64,000 nt of DNA from Climacium dendroides (taxonomy: Eukaryota; Streptophyta; Bryopsida; Hypnales; Climaciaceae). The notes beneath the pieces were generated by a model. It was not told the origin of the DNA. It was given only the letters and a program-made list of their open reading frames with translations, and did not search any database. Numbering within the stretch: position 1 is the stretch's first letter; every line of letters begins with the position of its first letter. The stretch is from NCBI GenBank assembly GCA_950106755.1, contig OX467083.1, forward strand, positions 49,924,555-49,988,554, written 5' to 3'. The position numbers and the translations under genes are program-made. Shown one piece after another: positions 10,937 through 22,639 of this stretch.

Positions 10937-13378
10937 ATGCTTGCCCGAGTGGCAAGAGCGGAGGTTCGGAGGCAGTGGGCCAGGGCATCCACGACGCAGC
11001 TGTTGTCGCGATCGTTGGCTCAGGTTGCGGAGCAGGTCGCGGACCCATCGCCTTCTGATAAGGTACAGACTCTTGGTCTCTCCCATCGACTCTTTCTTTC
11101 GACGGAAAGGCAGGCCTGAGAGGCTGGGCTGTTTAGTGGATAGTCGGTCCTAAAACCTCGGCAGAGGTTTAAGGTTCGGCTCAAGAAGTCATGCAAGAAA
11201 GTTCACGGTTTGTGAGTCTTACGTGTGCTCTTCGGAAACAAGTAGGATCATAGTCATGGCTTCGGATTCAGCATTGTGAAAGGTGTAGTTTTTCCGCCCT
11301 TCTCGTACCCTTGCAGAAATTCTTACGCGGGTACAAACACATTGATCTGCAGTTTTGAGTTCATTTTTCTGCAACTTGTCCAAGGCGTTTATTGTGGAAT
11401 CGATGCCATCACATTCTAAGTTTCACTTCCACGTTTGATACCTGTTTTATTTAAGCTCATATGTCTGTAAGTCTATAGATCATTTTGCACATGGAATTCA
11501 ATTTATAAATATTGAAGAATGTTTTTTCATATAGACCCTTGTTTTGTACCCAAAAATTTCTTTAGGAATATGATTGGCCAATTTTCTGGACAATATTTAG
11601 TCACAACGTCCCCTCTCCCTCCCCGCCCCCCCAAATGAAAACAAACACAATAATAAAAATAAAATAAGACAATTGGTAACAAAAATAAATAAGACAATTG
11701 ATTTTCATCTTGCTTATTGCTGATCATTGAACGGTGTCTCTGCAGGATCTTGAAATAGAAAATCGAAGGGCAATAAAAGCTCGTTCTCTAAGCCTAAATT
11801 CTAGTTCAAGGTTCCGTGTGGCGGATCCTGCACCTTCAGGTTTTACACACACTGTGTTGAAGCTTCTGGGGTATTATGGCAAGCAGAGCCGGCTTATCCG
11901 TGGAGCCAATACGCTTTATTCTAGAATCTCTTCTCAAGTGAATCAGCCTCAGCTTTATGCAAGTGAGTCAGATCTCATGCTCAAAATTTCCGTTCCTATG
12001 CTACTGTATGCAGACATTGGTGGTTCCTGATTATTGTGTTTTCGAGAGGATTCCTTTTCTTGGTCTTGTTTTGGCATTTGGGGAGTAAACTGCTCTTTTT
12101 CAGTTTTTTCTAAATGTAAAATTTGTTATGTTTGGAAAGATTTCGCACTTGAACAGAATTTTAGAACAACACATGCCATGTTGGTTCTCTACATGTGGCT
12201 ATCTCTATGCCGCTTGAGGTCAGAAGGGAGGGATGGTGGAGCTATGGGCCAGTCTTTGTACGATGCTTTCAACCATGATCTAGAACGACGCATAATTGCA
12301 ACAGGGGTAAGCTACTTACTCACCACCTATGGCTGCTTCTCAATCAAGCATACGAATCTGCTGTTGACTTTTTTCACAACAATTTTTTCCCTTTTGTGAA
12401 AGCCAGCTTCTGTCTGACCAAAGGGACACTGTTGCTTCACAGCTGAAAGTCTTGCTATCCAAATGGATGAAGGAATTAGAGAAGAATTTTTATGGTGCAG
12501 TAGCTGCTTATGATAAGGCTATGACGCCTGAAGCTGCTCAGGATGAGCTTGCACGGGCCCTTTGGAGGTGTGTGCACCTTTACTCAAATTATTTATGTTC
12601 CTGCTTGCATCAAGTAGCACCACTTGAAGTAGTTAGAAACGCAAGTCTGGAGCTCTTGGGGGTCAAGATTTAGAGGCTCTGGGATTTACATGTTTTCTTG
12701 CTATGTATCTCCTTGATTGAGACTCAATAGGTTTGCAGGCCGTTGATGCTAGTTGATCCCTGCTTTTGTGGTGCATGGCAGGAATGTGTTTGCAGAAGAT
12801 GATGCCATCATGCCGAGTGGACTGAATGCTACCCCCGTACATGTGAGTACTTACTGTTGATGTTGTCTTCTGTGGTTTCTCTTAATATCTGTGCAATTTT
12901 GGTGTCTCTTTGAAGATAAGCTTTAGTTCCACTGCTTTTGTTTATTTGTGGTTGCGGATGTCAGATTCAGACTTGGCATTTCTTCTGTCCGGGTGACCAC
13001 TTTCTGTGGGAACTGAAACTTCGACTTATACTGCTCACGGATATAGTTTGATCTTATAATTCATAATGTGTGCAGGCTCTGGCAAGATTTGTCCGGAAAG
13101 AAGCAGCCTGTCTGGCTTTGACAGGTGAGTTTATGACGGACTTTGGTTCACCAGGATTAGTTGGAACTAAGACGTCCAGGGTTACATTGCATTCGTTGCG
13201 GCCTACGTTCATTTTGCAGTCTCTTCAACAGATACTGAGCATCAGAGATTACCCTTCAGAAATTTTTGCCTATGGGTTTTAACTTTTGGCCGGATTTTGG
13301 TTGGCAGACTCGGAGTCTTTTATGACGGGGAACATTCTGTTTTCCAACGATTTCGGAACTGTGGCTGAGCAAACTTAG
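10937..13378 (+). CDS. CBP3: Ubiquinol-cytochrome c chaperone (CBP3/UQCC1 family)
   Basis: Seven coding exons (10937-11062, 11746-11962, 12140-12306, 12443-12567, 12782-12842, 13076-13124, 13308-13378) join in frame into about 271 residues, a normal family length. All introns are GT-AG. The N-terminus MLARVARAEVRRQWARAS is Arg/Ala-rich with no acidic residue before Glu9, as in a mitochondrial presequence. The conserved domain follows: LLGYYGKQSRLIRGANTLY, then FRTTHAMLVLYMWLSLCRLR, YDAFNHDLERRI, KNFYGAVAAYDKAM, DELARALWRNVF and ALARFVRKEAACL. CBP3 proteins act in the mitochondrial matrix and inner membrane, where they help cytochrome b synthesis and early complex III assembly. Exon 3 was started at 12140 rather than at an earlier AG because that keeps the family's ungapped spacing. 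An upstream in-frame ATG at 10886 exists but extends into probable 5' UTR. Confidence 0.93.
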
Positions 13379-13832
13379 GACACTGTAGAAAGATACTTCG
13401 ATCGAGTGGAGTCAGTAGAAACATTGGTTAATGAGCACCTGTTTCTTAACCCCTTAACGCCTCAATCCTTTTTGAATTTTTGCACATTTTTGCATATATC
13501 TTTGTCCAAAAATATCGTTCACCGCTATTTAATGAAATTGGTCATTAAGGAAGGTTCTCTTTTCAAGATTCAAGTGCTACATTGGAGAAAATAGTTATAC
13601 AAAACAGCGCCTGCAAGCCCTCTGTTCATCGTCCAAAATGTGCATGTAATGCGCTCCGACGTCCAAAATGTGCATCTGGATCTTCGTACATGCATATTAT
13701 ACCTGAAGAAATCTGTGGACTTGCTTCCGTTAGACAATTAGCTCAAACTGCTCCTTTTGCACAAGATGATCTTGTTCCATTCGTAAATGCATCTCTTATA
13801 TAGAACACTTTAACCCTAAATGCCTGAAATTG
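13379..13832. other. CBP3 3' flank, no further gene
   Basis: Downstream of the CBP3 stop the sequence turns AT-rich. A 27-base phrase containing CGTCCAAAATGTGCAT is repeated at about 13630 and 13658. Short open frames here have no recognisable homology. It probably contains the CBP3 3' UTR. Confidence 0.4.
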
Positions 13833-14069
13833 GTGTAGACAATATTTTGAAGTTAAATAAAACTCAACCAATTACTATTTTTAGTTTCTGTTTTTAATAG
13901 TTTAAATTTATTAAGAATTCTTTTTAAAGTCTAGTTTTAGCATCAAAATTTCAATTTTGAAAATGATTGATTATGATTTTACTATTCAAGAATTTGTGAA
14001 AGGGTGTCCATTGCAATCTTGACTTTCTATAGTGTTGAGGGCTTTTGGAAATGAGCTTCAAATACACTA
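13833..14069. repeat. Repeat R3, copy B, left part
   Basis: This is the reverse-complement counterpart of 7937-8170. It stops at the TA (14068-14069) that borders the inserted transposon and resumes at 16470. Together the two parts give the same repeat as copy A, with the 2.4-kb element between them. Confidence 0.8.
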
Positions 14070-14161
14070 CACTAATGATGATAAATAGTGTTATGTTGTG
14101 ATTAGTGTTACTTGGACTTTTACCCTGGTCACTCTAAACTTCAATTAGTTGACATTTAGTG

Positions 14162-14993
14162 ATTCCATCAACGATGATCAAAAAAGAAGGTAGGCCAGGG
14201 TTTATTTAGCCACAAAAATCTAAATTGTTGATTAAATTGAAATCTGTCATTTAATTTTTTTAGTAAATATTGGTACTGGAGCTCTGCCTAAATATATTAG
14301 GAAATATGCTAAAATAAAGATACTAAATGTTTTATAAATTAGACGTTTTACTAAAAGGTAAAGTATAGGTGAATCTTGTTCAATACGAACCAAAAGTATT
14401 TTTATAAAATTCAAGAAAAAAAAAAACCACTTAACCAACTAAAAAACAACTTAAAATAAATATAAAATTAAAATAGAGAAAAAAAAGATTAACTAATCTA
14501 GCTAATATGGGACTTGGTAAAAGAACATGATTTAATAATTGAAAAATAAAACTATTAAAAAATACTTTATAAATTCGAGGATCATTAATTGAACTTATGG
14601 GATATAGAGATTGGTAATCTAAAAGGTCTTTAATTCTATACCAATAAAATAAAATATATGATAGAATTAGTAAAGTGATTGTATGAGGTTTTATTAATAT
14701 TATATAAAAAGATGAACAATATATTGATAAAAATATTATTAATTGTCCTAAGATTAAACCACTTAGAGCTATAGTACCACTTAGATTTCCCTGTAAAAGA
14801 AAAGCTCATATAGATAAAATTTGAGAAGGGCCAATAGGCAGTGTTGTAAGAAATCCATAATATAATCCAAATAAAATCAACGGACTTGAAATATTTATCC
14901 ATGATAATATTGAAGCCCATAGCACACAAAGCTGTAAGGAATGTTTGTTATCATAATAAAATATTTTCTTCCTTGAAGGCATAGAAGTAGGAT
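14162..14993 (-). pseudogene. ycf1: ycf1 N-terminal fragment in nuclear plastid DNA
   Basis: Read on the minus strand from about 14993, fragments in changing frames spell the N-terminal membrane part of plastid Ycf1 (TIC214-type). Landmarks include GFLTTLPIGPSQILSI, GLILGQLIIFLSIYCS, KPHTITLLILSYILFYWYR and YLGRAPVPIFTKK. It ends mid-gene at 14162 against the 40-bp repeat, next to a Trp-Asn typical of the family. Near that end a conserved Arg codon reads TGA, consistent with C-to-T decay after transfer. Frameshifts and stops make it non-functional. It lies downstream of chlN on the same strand, the order found in non-flowering plastomes. Confidence 0.88.
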
Positions 14994-15149
14994 AAAATTA
15001 AAAAAAAGTTAATTTAATTTTGTTAGGGATAAAAGAAGTAAAAAGTGAGATTTAATAAATTATTTTTTATTCAGTTAATTAACTGAATAAGAAATAATTG
15101 ATTAAATTTCATAATTGTTTAATTCTAATAAATTATTGAAAAGTAAAAT

Positions 15150-16187
<1,038 letters not shown>

Positions 16188-16469
16188 TCACTGTAAACTT
16201 CAATTAGTTGGCATTTAGTGTTGTATTCAATTTTCTAAGAAGTAGCTTTTTGGAGTATGTAATAGGTTTCTTGGGTTCATATGTTTTTCTTTGCATTTTG
16301 ATGAAATAGTTAGGTAACACTAAATGTAAATTTGTAAAAAAAATATACCCAATAGTTGACAAATAGTGTCTATGCTGACATTTACTGTTGGTAACAGTAA
16401 CCAGATTGTTGAACAATTAGTGTTATGCTTTGTGATTAGTGTTGCCAACACTATTTATCATTATTAGTG

Positions 16470-16640
16470 TAGATCTTGAAGAAAAAATCACATTAGAAAT
16501 TCATTTAAAAGAATTGTAGAGTAGATTTTGATAAGCCATAAATTGATTGGAATTATGTATGTTTGGCCCTTTATCCACATTTTTTTTGGTGACCAACTTT
16601 TTAGATTTGACATGTCAAAAGAGGATTGAAAGACTTCAAA
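16470..16640. repeat. Repeat R3, copy B, right part
   Basis: This matches the reverse complement of about 7820-7934 (AAAAAATCACATTA, GTAGAGTAGATTTTGA, GGCCCTTTATCC and TTTTTTTGGTGAC in order). Further right, 16675-16800 weakly resembles repeat R1 (CTTTCAATCCAT). Confidence 0.7.
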
Positions 16641-18250
16641 TTATTTTTGCAGTTATAACACCCTTATGATCACACATTATAATCTTTCAATCCATATAAG
16701 TGATATTGTTGTATTTTTTTTCCTATGTGATCTCTAACATATCTAGTTCAAACTTGTATGACTAGTAAAAAAAAAAATTGATACAACTTATCAAAATGTT
16801 GTCTTTTTTGTTCAATTTAGAGTAAATTCTTAGAGTTCAAAGAAGGCTTTGAACATTAGGGATTAATTATTGCATGCAAATTTTTCCAAAAGAGTTTTAT
16901 CCTGTTTGTGAATTAAAGGTGAAACAATTGTTAGATCTCAAGGTCTAGAGTTCCCTACAGAGTTGCTAGCAATGTGGTAGCCTTCTACTAAGGTTTCAAT
17001 CTTATCCATAGTTGATGAATGACAAAGAATTTCTCCATGTAGGACATAAATGCAACTATTCAATCATGTCCAAACTTTGTGTGATAAGGGAAGGGACAAA
17101 ATATAAAGCCAATTTGCGGCATAGGAAATTGTTTGGCAAATGAGCTTTTTAAAGACAAAATTTATTTTCTCTTAATAATATTCAAAGTTTTGAAGCAGCA
17201 AAGTTGAGAATATACTGTACATTGATAATCTGCATAGGGTACAATTGAGATTATTTATAACAGAATTGGAAAGAGATTGATTGAAAACCCAAAGCTTGGG
17301 CTTATCAAGCCACAACAATTTTAATCAAAAATTCAAATAATGTGGCACTAAGAAATAGAAATCACTCTCCACCATACCATGAATAGCTTCTACACCAAAT
17401 AGTGAAATTGGATTGCCTTGACGATTAGGTTGCCTTACCCAAACTGAAGTTACGACATAACTCACTGCTTGTCTACATGGAGGCACATGTGACTCTCTAA
17501 ACTTGGGCCATGAACCCATGCAACACACATAGTTCATATAATATTACATCCTTCCACTATAGCAATATACATTTATATAGTGTAGAATGTCGGGAAATTA
17601 GTGAAGGGCAACCTGATTTCACTATTCAGTGTATGTAACTTAGTTCTCACTTAGATTCCCAACTCCGGAATCAAAAAGTGCAAACCTTAACCTATGGCAA
17701 AACCACCCACAATCAATCGACCACTTCAACAATTCCACACGTGTTCTGGAGCACGCTAGCCCACATGGCCGTTCACTTGCATTGTGGACACCCACACGGA
17801 AACCAAAACGTACGGAAACTAAGACCATCAGCTCCCACACCGTCCCTGATTTCTCCATCCAACTGGACGTGTCCAAGTAAGGGAGGCGACCCATTCCCGA
17901 CCAAGGACATAATTTTGTAGTATAGACTACTATAATTCTGTGCAGGCGGCGATGTATTTATGAGAAACAGTGATACTGCACAAGTAGAAATAGGACTTGG
18001 AGTGGATTAGTTTACATGTATCCATGAATATGTTTGTTAACTATATTTTTATAAATGCATGCAGATGATATTTGGAAAAAATTTGTGTATTAATGAAATT
18101 AGCCATTTTAGGCGGTTGATTATGCATATTTGGGTGATTAGTGTTTATTATGTTATGCTTGGTGAGGGTATTGTCATGTGCTAATTTTTATAGAAGACAC
18201 AACGGAATTCCAAAAGACTTTGATTGACAATAGGAAGCAAAGTAGTCGAC
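16641..18250. other. Intergenic, no supported feature
   Basis: AT-rich DNA with only short, unrecognised open frames. A somewhat GC-richer patch at 17690-17900 has overlapping frames on both strands but no conserved motif or splice pattern. No RNA gene was seen. Confidence 0.4.
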
Positions 18251-18335
18251 ATTCGAAATTCACAATTGCAGAAGCGAGAACTCCCATATACAACTCAGAG
18301 CTAGCAAGAAAGACATAGAAATCAAGTTATGCATA

Positions 18336-21050
18336 TTGAGAATCATGTCCATGGATGATTGTATAGTATTAGAGAGTGAGGAGCTGCAATTAAATAGTGA
18401 CAGTAGCAAAGAGGAAGATGCAAAAAATGAAGGATGGAGCAATATTAGTGGAAGTGAAGTTGATTCCCTTGTTGATAGTGAGGTTGAGCATTATGAGGCA
18501 CTACTCAAGCTACAGACACAGAATAGAAGCAATAGGACTAGAAGTGGTGGGCAAGTTGAAACAACAAGCACAAGTGCAACAACTCGAACCAGATGGGAAA
18601 GAGGGTAGCAAAACTTGGACAAAGGCAAGAAGAGCAGGCAGTTAGAGCTCAGCCAAGTCAGGAAGGAGAATGGGGTCCTGTTATACACCAACCCAAATTT
18701 GGAGGACATTACTGCAGCAACAGCTATAGGGCCTGCAAAAAAGAGGGCAGCAATAGAAGAGGTGAGGCAATACAAATCCCAACCAAAACATGTGAGGTTA
18801 GAAAAGAGCACTAGTAGAAAGATTAAAAAGAATGCCTTATGGAGTGATGAGGAAACGAAAGAAGCTATAGCAGAATATGAAGAAGGTGAAAGCATGAGAT
18901 AGGCAGCTACAAACCATAGCATTCCATATTCAACTTTCAGGGAGTGGTGTTATGGTGAAAGGAAAAGCAGGAAAAGAAGAACTCAAAGTGTTCTAACAGT
19001 AGAAGAAGAGAGACAGCTTGTGGAATACATTCTAGCCATGTGTGAGAGAGGTCTAGGTTTAAGTCCAATAGCATTGAAAATGAAAGTGTATGAAATAACA
19101 AAAAATCGATGTATACCATTAAAAAACGGAATTCCAGGTGACGGTTGGATGAGGTGGTTCAAACACCATCATTCAGAGCTAACATTGAGGGCAGCTGAAG
19201 TTCTTGCATCTACTAGGGCAAAAGAACTATGCAAAAAAAATGTCCAAAGTTTCTATGAAAACTTGAGTAAGATGTATACCTCGTATGACTACCCTTCAAA
19301 TAGAATTTGGAACTATGATGAAACCGAAGTACAAGCAGGTAGGAATGGAGGTGCAGTAGTTCTCGCTCAAAGAAGGATTCGACAAGTACATCTCATTGCC
19401 CCTGATCAACGTAAATGGCTCTAAGTCCTAGTTTGCATCAACGCAGCAGGGTTAGCCATACCATCCTAGTATATTTTCAAAGGGCAGAGAGTGTGTTACA
19501 ACCACATATTGCATTGTGAGCCTGGTGCAACAATGGCAATGCAACCTAAGGCTTTTATGACAACTTCGTTGTTCCTAGCATGGATTTCTCATTTCATTAA
19601 GAATGTAGAAGATGTTGGTGGCATATCTTAGACACATAGACATCTATTGATTTTGGATGGCCATACTGTCATGTTTCCATTGATGTGGCCATAGTAGCAC
19701 ATGACATTGGGCTAGACATTGTAACCCTACCATCTCACAGCTCACATAGAATGCAACCTTTAGATGTATGTGTTTTTGGACCTTTCAAAAACTACTTCAA
19801 GCAATATCGGGATTATTGGGTAGCTAGACACCTAAATCAGCCTACACAGAAACATGTACTAGCACAATGGGTGGCCCTCAGCTTGAGGTAGGCATTGACA
19901 GTAAACAACATTACTAATGGATTCAGCCGTACATGAATTTTCCCATTGGACCCAACTGCAATGGACAAGCATCTAAACCCAAGCTATACATACAGAGACT
20001 GTACCCATGAAGCAGCTGAAGAGGACAATGGTGGTGGTCAAAATGCATTGTTACAAGAGGATGTGGGTCAACAAAAGGAAAACACAGAGTTTGAAGCAGT
20101 AGTTGTACCTGTCCTAGAGAATGATGCCATAGCTATTGAATTCGAATAAGCTCCTAACTCAAACACAGAGCACTTCTTCATCAACAATGAGTCTGTCAAT
20201 GTCAACGTCCCTACAGAGATTGACAATGAGCATTCCAATGACAACAACCTAGAATCTATCACACAGTTCTTGCAACTGCCAACCATCAAAAACTTGCCCA
20301 AGAAGAAAAAACGAAATGGAAATCCTATTCTTGATTTCTCCAAATTCCTGTTGATCGCTTCGGAGGAATACATCAACACTATGGAACAAAGGCAACAAGA
20401 GAAGGCAGAACGTGCAGTAGAAAGAGAAAAAGCAAAATATGACAAAGAAGAGGTAAAACGAAGGAGATTGGCAGAACAAGAAAGTAAGCGATTGGAGAAA
20501 GAAACACACTGTCGGCTACAAACGGAAGAACATGCCCAAAAGGTGCAAGAACAACAAGCGAAGGTAGACGAGCGACGGGTACGGGCACGAGATCGGAAGG
20601 TAGCTTCATGGTCCAAATTGCTTCAGTGGGTGGAGGTAGCATGGGCGACTACTGCAAAAAAAGAAGAAGCTGCAACCAAACATGCAGAACGTTGACAGGA
20701 AGCAACAACAACAAAACGTGAAGCACAGTTGGAGCGGGAGCACTTGCAAGCCGAAATATGAGAGTTGCAGTCCCATGCCTCAGCTAGAAAAAATGTACAA
20801 GGCCGCCCTCCGCATGCAGCATCGGAGGACCCCCCCCCCCGCATGCAATGTGGGGGGTGCCCATTGCAGAGTCAAGGGTGCCCCCCAACTATGGTGCAGG
20901 GGGTGCCCTTGCAGCTACCGCATCAAGGGTGCCCCCTCCGATGGCAGCGTCGGGGGTGCCTCCAATTGTCGCATCGGAGGTGCCCCCCATGGGGACACCG
21001 GGGCCTCCGATGGGAGCGTCAGGGCCTCCCCCGACAGCTGGATGTATGAA
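18336..21050 (+). pseudogene. pogo/CENP-B-type transposase relic with coiled-coil tail
   Basis: This is a decayed transposase spread over three frames. 18336-18606 encodes an acidic leader. 18615 onward (stop at 18900-18902, then readable in frame) gives a Pipsqueak-type HTH (PYSTFREWCYGE) and a CENP-B-type segment (LVEYILAMCERGLGLSPIAL, GIPGDGWMRWFKHHH). The DDE_1 core follows: RIWNYDETEV (first Asp), LLILDGHTV (second Asp) and HRMQPLDVCVFGPFK (third). Stops occur at 19422-19424, 19470 and 19630, with a frameshift near 19680. The C-terminal part (20270-20695) has the family motif GNPILDFSKFLL and a long charged coiled coil. A GC-rich proline/glycine repeat closes the relic. No terminal repeats were found, so the element's limits are unknown. 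It is inactive. Confidence 0.85.
20819..21045 (+). repeat. GC-rich minisatellite at transposase 3' end
   Basis: About seven degenerate copies of a roughly 33-base unit built on GGGGGTGCCCC and ATGGCAGCATCG. In different frames they encode Gly-Gly-Ala-Pro-like or Val-Pro-Pro-like repeats. Composition contrasts strongly with the AT-rich surroundings. The array follows the coiled-coil part of the transposase relic and may have encoded its low-complexity tail. Confidence 0.7.
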
Positions 21051-21059
21051 TTTTTTTTA

Positions 21060-21904
21060 ACTAATGTACATATTTATGACTTTAGTTGTCAGTTTCAAAG
21101 TCTATAGTGAGCAATTTTGTACTGTCACGATGATCACTTATGGATTTAAAGCATTGTTAGTTCTGTTTATTGCATGTCGTTGGAAATGGGCCAACCTACA
21201 TAACAAAAATGTGTGAAATAGAATCTTCACGAAAATAATTCATAGAAATTCCATTTTTCACCAAAAAAATTGAAAAAATTATAGAACACTATTCATATCT
21301 ATTTCTTCATCTAAAAATAATTTCCCCATCACCACATGCATACTATAGATGTGCTTAATTGCTTTACTTGGTCAGGAATGGGTCACCTCCCTTACCGGGA
21401 CCTGCAATGTTCACCAACCCTTCGAATTTCCACACAACCAGGCAATAAGGTAGACCAACCTAATTCCGTTTGCAACCCAATTCCATCACTAGACCAGCCC
21501 TAATTTCGCCATGTACTTTTGACCCCAATTCCACCTAAACACCACCCCCACCCCAATTTTCTTCATTTTATAACAAAATCAGAATACATTATGAAAAAAT
21601 CAGGGATTTTCTGACAACAAGGGGTAATAAACTTGTCTCTCCATTAATAGAGAATATCTACTGTAGTACGTGATTAGGCGGTTTTTAGGTTGTTTATGGA
21701 GTGTTTATGGCTCTCGTCTAGAGGCAGTTTTGTAATTTCAGGGTTGACCACTTCAAAAATTCACAGAAGTTACCAATCTGATTGGAAAATTATACCAATC
21801 CACTTGGGTTTGACTCATGAAACAAGCGCACACCTCTGAAAAAACATGTGCTCCTCTTGGAATTGGCCCTGAGATGTCCAGATTCCAAATCAGGGGGGTG
21901 ATAG
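21060..21904. other. Intergenic, no supported feature
   Basis: AT-rich sequence after the transposase relic. It may include the element's non-coding end, but I could not pair any terminal repeat with one upstream of 18336. No gene is visible. Confidence 0.35.
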
Positions 21905-22440
21905 AGGCTTGTCTGCCTTAGCTAGAGACGCAGCCGCGGTCCACAGTGGCGACGCTGGAGGAGTGGAGTACGCGCGCGGGCAGCAATGAAGAACGCATTC
22001 AAGGAGTGAGTTTCGTCTCATCGAATTTGTGGAGTGGGACTAGCCTCCCTCGAGGAGCTCACGAAATTAATCGCTCAAGGAGTTCTTTCGTGCGGTGTAG
22101 TCTTCGGCGGGGGTATCGAAATAGGGTGACCCTAACCAACCTTACTCTTCCGATGCAAGACTCAATTCAAAGTGGTGGCGCGGCGTGGGCTTAACTTCCC
22201 ATGAGTTTTTCCAAAGCGGCGCATTCGGAAGTCGTTCGAGTGGGTGCTGTGTGTCTGTGTGCCTGTGCCTGTGCCTGGTGTTCTGGCTGGCGTGGGCAAT
22301 CGCATGAAGAATCGACTGGTGTGCACGCATAGGACGATTGGTAGCCATGTGGGGCGGTGTTTTATGCCAGAAATCACGGCAGACTTTATGATGCGGTGGT
22401 GCATGCATAGGCTCAAACAGGAATTCGTGACTGCTTTGTA
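21905..22440. other. GC-rich island of unknown nature
   Basis: A 530-bp GC-rich block in AT-rich DNA, with the composition of the window's 5' UTRs and first exons. The longest frame (21946-22194, +) has no recognisable motif and no obvious continuation across splice sites. It could be a decayed gene start or a promoter region. Nothing in the sequence decides this. Confidence 0.3.
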
Positions 22441-22603
22441 ATTAGTCAGGCCACAGAAGATCGATCGACTCGGTTCGAAATTGAAGATCTGAATGAAGAC
22501 ACTGAGAGAATCCATCCTCGACCTCGATTGGGACGAGGACCCAGATGGGATGCAGCTTCATTGCACGGACCCAGCGGTTCCTTTTCAGCAGGATCTCATA
22601 TTC

Positions 22604-22604
22604 G

Positions 22605-22635
<31 letters not shown>
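22604..22635. repeat. (AT)n microsatellite
   Basis: About fifteen uninterrupted AT dinucleotides. Smaller TATA tracts follow at about 22758. Confidence 0.9.

Positions 22636-22639
<4 letters not shown>

Noticed and set aside
12100..12139. Earlier start of CBP3 exon 3 after TTTTTCAG
   Set aside because: It keeps frame but would insert about 13 extra residues (FSKCKICYVW) where the family has none. The AG at 12138-12139 gives ungapped spacing.
20068..20616. 182-codon open frame on the minus strand
   Set aside because: It is antisense to the charged coiled-coil part of the pogo-type transposase relic. Its Ser/Phe/Cys-rich translation is a by-product of that sequence.
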